Shown here: piece after piece, positions 4,767-7,536 of the stretch | How the letters are laid out: every line of letters starts with the position of its first letter | Numbering within the stretch: the first letter of the stretch is position 1 | Assembly: GCA_020028195.1 (NCBI GenBank) | Contig: JAHWYE010000068.1 | Location: 1-7,536, forward strand | Source of the DNA: Nitrospirota bacterium | GTDB taxonomy: Bacteria; Nitrospirota; Nitrospiria; Nitrospirales; Nitrospiraceae | Direction of reading: 5' to 3' | DNA: 7,536 nucleotides | The notes under the pieces: model-generated | Told to the model about the DNA's origin: nothing | The model's database searches: none | Seen by the model: only the letters and a program-made list of their open reading frames with translations | Translations under genes and position numbers: made by a program

Positions 4767-6212
4767 GTGTCTAATCCACTGCTTCGAACCAAGTCCATCG
4801 AGGAAATCCTCGCCGACAGCGATCGCCCCGAGCATCGCCTGAAGAAAACGCTCACAGCCTGGGACCTGACTATGCTGGGCATCGGGGCTATTATCGGCAC
4901 CGGCATCTTCGTGCTGATCGGGACCGCGGTGGTCGGCGACGCACACAGGCCGGGCGCAGGCCCGGGGATTGTGCTCTCGTTCATCCTGTCTGGCCTGACC
5001 TGCGCCCTGGCCGCGCTCTGCTATGCCGAGTTCGCCACGATGATCCCCGCAGCCGGCAGCGCCTATACCTATTCCTACGCGACCCTCGGCGAATTCCTGG
5101 CCTGGATTACCGGATGGAACCTCATCTTGGAATACGGGGTGGCCTGCGTGGCGGTGGCGATCGGGTGGTCCGGCTACTTCAACAACATTCTGAAAACGCT
5201 CGGCATCCAATTACCTGTCTGGGCCACCCATGCCCCAGGCTCCGCGGAAGGGGGAATCGCCAACTTGCCGGCCGCCATCATTGTCCTGTTGGTGACCGTG
5301 GTCTTGGTCATCGGCGTCAAGGAAAGCGCGCGGACGACCGGCGTGATCGTGATGGTGAAGTTGGCGGTCATCCTGTTCTTCCTGGCCGTGGGGTTCAGAG
5401 CGATCGAGCCGGCGAACTGGTCGCCGTTCATGCCCTTCGGGTTCGAAGGCGTCGGCGCCGCAGCGGCGATCGTGTTCTTCGCTTACATCGGGTTCGACGC
5501 GGTCTCCACCACGGCCGAGGAGGCGCGCAACCCGCAACGGGATTTGCCCATCGGCATTATCACGTCGCTGGGCCTTTGCACAGTGCTCTATGTGTTGGTC
5601 GCAGCGGTGCTGACCGGCATCATCCCCTACCAGAAGATTGACATCCATGCGCCGGTAGCCGAGGCCCTTCGGGTCGCCGGGTTCCACTGGGGGGCGGCAC
5701 TGGTAGCCACAGGGGCCGTGGCCGGGATCACAAGCGTCCTGGTCGTGATGTTGATCGGACAGATTCGAGTATTCTTCGCGATGTCGCGCGATCGACTGCT
5801 GGGTCCCTGGCTCTCAAAAGTGCATCCCCGGTTCAGAACGCCCCACCACGCCACCCTGCTGACCGGCGTAGGGGTCGCGGTCATGGCTGCATTTGTGCCG
5901 ATCGGAGAGGCAGCCGACATGACCAACATCGGCACGCTGTTCGCGTTTGTGCTGGTCTGCGCCGGGGTGATTGTCCTCCGGCGGACCAGGCCGAATCATC
6001 CTCGACCCTTCCGCGTCCCGTTGATGCCATGGATTCCTCTCTGCGGGATGCTAGCCTGCCTCGGGTTGATGTCATTCCTGCCGACCATCACCTGGATCCG
6101 GTTTGGCGTCTGGACCGTCATCGGCGTAGTAGTCTATTTCGGCTACAGCATGCGGCACAGTAAGCTGGCTGATAAGGTCATGCCCCAGGCGCAGACTGTC
6201 ACGAATCAGTGA
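4767..6212 (+). CDS. APC superfamily amino acid permease (cationic amino acid transporter type)
   Basis: 481 residues with about 12 hydrophobic membrane spans, the standard APC layout. The substrate-binding unwound helix of TM1 is GIGAIIGTGIF (38-48). TM2 carries AGPGIVLSFILSGLTCALAA followed by LCYAEFA, close to the CAT/YfnA subfamily. Residues 237-264 (FFAYIGFDAVSTTAEE, then ARNPQRDLPIGI) are the TM6 signature of the same group, and the segment at 334-360 (RVFFAMSRDRLLGPWL ... FRTPHHA) is the conserved TM8-9 loop. It should exchange or import amino acids across the inner membrane; the specificity (basic or other) cannot be read from the sequence. GTG start with good ribosome site and its own promoter. 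The gene is convergent with the next one, with 6 bp between stops. Confidence 0.93.
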   Translation: MSNPLLRTKSIEEILADSDRPEHRLKKTLTAWDLTMLGIGAIIGTGIFVLIGTAVVGDAHRPGAGPGIVLSFILSGLTCALAALCYAEFATMIPAAGSAYTYSYATLGEFLAWITGWNLILEYGVACVAVAIGWSGYFNNILKTLGIQLPVWATHAPGSAEGGIANLPAAIIVLLVTVVLVIGVKESARTTGVIVMVKLAVILFFLAVGFRAIEPANWSPFMPFGFEGVGAAAAIVFFAYIGFDAVSTTAEEARNPQRDLPIGIITSLGLCTVLYVLVAAVLTGIIPYQKIDIHAPVAEALRVAGFHWGAALVATGAVAGITSVLVVMLIGQIRVFFAMSRDRLLGPWLSKVHPRFRTPHHATLLTGVGVAVMAAFVPIGEAADMTNIGTLFAFVLVCAGVIVLRRTRPNHPRPFRVPLMPWIPLCGMLACLGLMSFLPTITWIRFGVWTVIGVVVYFGYSMRHSKLADKVMPQAQTVTNQ

Positions 6213-6218
6213 TATGGG

Positions 6219-6599
6219 CTAGCTGGCTTCTCCGCTGGATGAGTTTGGCTCTGCAGGTGAGGCGGCGACCTTGGGTTCCGCAGCAGGAGCGGCAGCCGCA
6301 GCTGGCTTGGGCGGGGCGGCTGGTTTCGGCGGCGCTGGCTTCTCTGGTTTGATCCCTCCTTCCCAGGAGGGGCCCGAGTACATCTCAGGCGACAAGCCAC
6401 GGGCCTTCCACTTCTCTTCAAAATCAGCGGCGGCGCGGTTGGGTGTGTCCCCCGCACCCACGACCTCACTCCAGGGATAGACCTTGGGAGCGATCTTGCA
6501 ACCGTTCGATCCTCGTTTCAAGTACAGGGCGATCGGGTTCCCGCGATAGGGCCCGAGAAAGATGTGCACGCTGCCGACGTATTCTAAGAGGTTAGCCAT
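6219..6599 (-). CDS. small hypothetical protein with Pro/Ala/Lys-rich tail
   Basis: 126 residues. Residues 1-80 look like a compact domain (MANLLEYVGSVHIFLGPYRG, then NPIALYLKRG and VYPWSEVVGAGDTPNRAAADFEEKWKARGLSPEMYSG split by a single Cys34). Residues 82-126 are a low-complexity tail (KPEKPAPPKPAAPPKPAAAA, then Ser/Glu at the end), likely disordered. No signal peptide and no membrane span, so probably cytoplasmic. The ribosome site is weak (GAGA, 7-10 bases before the ATG). The ATG lies 7 bases after the stop of the broken reading frame upstream, suggesting a shared transcript. I do not recognise the family; the GC-rich codon use of its tail fits the resident genome. Confidence 0.75.
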   Translation of the reverse strand: MANLLEYVGSVHIFLGPYRGNPIALYLKRGSNGCKIAPKVYPWSEVVGAGDTPNRAAADFEEKWKARGLSPEMYSGPSWEGGIKPEKPAPPKPAAPPKPAAAAAPAAEPKVAASPAEPNSSSGEAS

Positions 6600-6606
6600 T
6601 TATTTC

Positions 6607-6967
6607 TCAGAGAGTCGGCATGATGCCATATCGGAGATTGCTGAGCAAGAGGATGGAGGCAAGGAGTCTCGGGTGACGAAGGGCGGAGAGGGCAGCCTGG
6701 TCGATCCCCTGTGCTCGCAGAACGTGGAGAGCAGGAAGGTCGCCCATATTGGTCCTTTGCTCCCGGAGCGCGCACGATAAGAATGTGCTCGCTCGACGGC
6801 CGCAGTTGGACCAACACGGGCACCCTTCCCATGAGTATTTGGAAAAGAAGGTAAAGCGATGCGCGCAGTTGGGGATCAACCAGGCTGCCCTTGTAAAATG
6901 AAGTGACAACCAAACCTACATGTTCATCCATTCCATCCAAGGCACACAAAGAAATCCAAGAGGACAA
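6607..6967 (-). pseudogene. probable frameshifted gene relic, product unrecognised
   Basis: Two overlapping minus-strand frames each look protein-like over only half their length. In the first frame (TTG 6967, ATG 6931, open as far back as 7015) the good part is MDEHVGLVVTSFYKGSLVDP onward to SSEHILIVRA. In the second frame the good part is LREQRTNMGDLPALHVLRAQ onward to LRYGIMPTL and a TGA at 6607. They join if one base is removed from the GCGCGC run at 6768-6773. Beyond the junction the first frame turns into a Pro/Ser/His-rich stretch with no sign of structure. The joined product is about 119 residues with no recognised motif. The second frame's stop is 7 bases before the next gene's ATG, as in an operon. 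A sequencing error in the GC run would make it an intact gene; a non-coding region is also possible. Confidence 0.45.
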
Positions 6968-7043
6968 GACAACCTTCGTGAATTCAACGGGCGACCAGGC
7001 CTCCTCGTTCCATAGTTACGCATCTTTTAGTTTCTGGATTTGG

Positions 7044-7391
7044 TTAGGGTTGAGTAGTCCATGTCGGTGGTCCATCCTGCTGACACCGTAACGTAATCAC
7101 TCTGTTCGTTCGCTCGTTTACCTTAGCTTGGATAGGCCCTGCGGCGAGGCTGAAAGTCCTAAACATTAACCACTCTTCACCCTTGAGTTGTATTCTCTCT
7201 GGCTCTCCTAAAGCAGCATTAAGCTCATTGATAGAAATTCCTGGTCTGAGCGTGGGGCAGATCTTTGAGTTGCGGTAGCCTATTGGATCCTCAGAAGCCA
7301 TATAAAAATCAACTCCGAGAGCCAAGAGAAGAACGAAGATCAAAGAGGCGAGTACGATCGAGAACACAACCCGTTTTCTTTTGCTCATCAT
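7044..7391 (-). CDS. small membrane-anchored protein with BamE/SmpA-like motif
   Basis: 115 residues from ATG 7391 (ATG 7388 is equally possible; a GTG at 7421 lies inside the upstream gene and is rejected). A basic N-terminus (KRKR) and one hydrophobic span (about 8-28) form a signal anchor. The rest should be outside the cytoplasm. The segment PGISINELNAALGEPERIQL resembles the BamE/SmpA/OmlA motif (G-m-t...v...lG.P), followed by strand-like EEWLMFRTF and ERTNRVITLRC. Two cysteines (45 and 103) could form a disulfide. It lacks a lipobox, unlike BamE itself, so it is a domain relative at best. It starts 5 bases after the transporter stop, so it is probably co-transcribed and translationally coupled. 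Codon use is AT-leaning (46% GC at 7201-7380), unlike the flanking genes. Confidence 0.75.
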   Translation of the reverse strand: MMSKRKRVVFSIVLASLIFVLLLALGVDFYMASEDPIGYRNSKICPTLRPGISINELNAALGEPERIQLKGEEWLMFRTFSLAAGPIQAKVNERTNRVITLRCQQDGPPTWTTQP

Positions 7392-7396
7392 GATAG

Positions 7397-7536
7397 TCAC
7401 ACTAAACCGACCACAGGACACAATAGACGAAGCATCACCCAGATCACAATAACTCCCAGCAGGTCGTAGAGGAGGCCGGTGCGGAGCATGCTCTTGATGG
7501 GGACGAAGCCGGTGCCGTACACGATCGCGTTGGGCG
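7397..7536 (-). CDS. SLC13/DASS-type anion:sodium symporter, C-terminal end only
   Basis: Only the last 45 residues and the TGA at 7397-7399 are inside the window. The visible segment begins PNAIVYGTGFVPIKSMLRTG and continues as a hydrophobic helix (LLYDLLGVIVIWVMLRLL). The pattern P-N-A-I-V-[YF]-G-[ST]-G ... M...G...[ND]L.G matches the C-terminal region of the divalent anion:Na+ symporter family (SLC13/DASS, with dicarboxylate, sulfate or citrate carriers), just after its second substrate-binding loop. The specificity cannot be read. GC-rich codon use contrasts with the small gene that follows. Confidence 0.75.
   Translation of the reverse strand, partial: PNAIVYGTGFVPIKSMLRTGLLYDLLGVIVIWVMLRLLCPVVGLV

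Noticed and set aside
4598..4774. 58-codon plus-strand frame starting ATGTCGGAACAAACC and overlapping the permease start
   Set aside because: It runs through the strong extended -10 promoter and the permease ribosome site, its own GG-rich site touches the ATG, and its residues show no domain-like pattern.
4448..4984. Minus-strand 178-codon frame across the C26/permease junction
   Set aside because: It covers the promoter and both gene ends on the other strand, and its sequence is low in hydrophobic pattern and unlike a folded protein.
5211..5687. Minus-strand frames inside the permease gene (also 4734-5210 and 5627-5935)
   Set aside because: They are His/Asp/Arg-rich mirror images of GC-rich codons of a clear membrane transporter.
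6600..7043. Possible RNA gene or mobile-element remnant in the gap between two small genes
   Set aside because: No tRNA-like arms, terminal inverted repeats or transposase motifs were found; the broken reading frame explains most of the stretch better.
7392..7421. GTG start at 7421 for the BamE-like gene
   Set aside because: It would lie inside the end of the symporter gene without a ribosome site; the ATG pair at 7391/7388 directly after the symporter stop fits better and starts just before the KRKR signal anchor.

Overview
This is a window of about 7.5 kb from a GC-rich bacterial chromosome. Most genes run near 60-70% GC (positions 5401-5460 count to 70%). It holds nine intact or edge-cut protein genes and one probable frameshifted gene relic. 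No RNA gene, insertion sequence, integrase or CRISPR array was seen. The gene styles (a TatA with a long Pro/Ala tail, a HEAT-repeat lipoprotein, a PuuD-type amidotransferase behind a small exported protein, and several unfamiliar conserved-looking small proteins) remind me of Nitrospira and related Nitrospirota. That assignment is from memory and not proven by the sequence.

Left block, minus strand (1-2694): an M24 aminopeptidase (Xaa-Pro dipeptidase type, all five metal ligands present) is followed downstream by a TatA/B-family Tat translocase subunit with an unusual second amphipathic-helix motif near its C-terminus. Five bases after the tatA-like stop begins a lipoprotein built of HEAT repeats that runs off the window. 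The 145 bp between the peptidase and tatA hold a sigma70-like promoter, a 14-bp palindrome over its -35 box and a run of degenerate 7-bp tandem repeats. The peptidase promoter lies so close to its ATG that the message may be leaderless.

Middle block, plus strand (2814-6212): an unrecognised 149-residue protein; a small exported or membrane protein overlapping by one base with a class I glutamine-amidotransferase-like hydrolase (peptidase C26, PuuD type); and a 12-TM APC-family (cationic amino acid transporter type) permease. Each of the three transcription units has an extended -10 element of the form TGCTAyAmy. Amidotransferase and permease both fit amino acid or amine metabolism, but nothing in the sequence ties them together beyond adjacency.

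Right block, minus strand (6219-7536): the end of an SLC13/DASS-type anion:sodium symporter, then five bases later a small membrane-anchored protein with a BamE/SmpA-like motif. Next comes a gene that reads well only if one base is removed from a GCGCGC run. Last is a small protein with a Pro/Ala-rich tail whose stop faces the permease stop at 6 bp. Part of this block has clearly lower GC (83 of 180 bases, 46%, at 7201-7380) and different codon use, suggesting accessory or recently acquired DNA.

I see no complete undescribed system. The most interesting single item is the TatA-like protein carrying two copies of the GEGLGxAL amphipathic-helix motif separated by a Pro-rich linker, co-transcribed with a surface lipoprotein.
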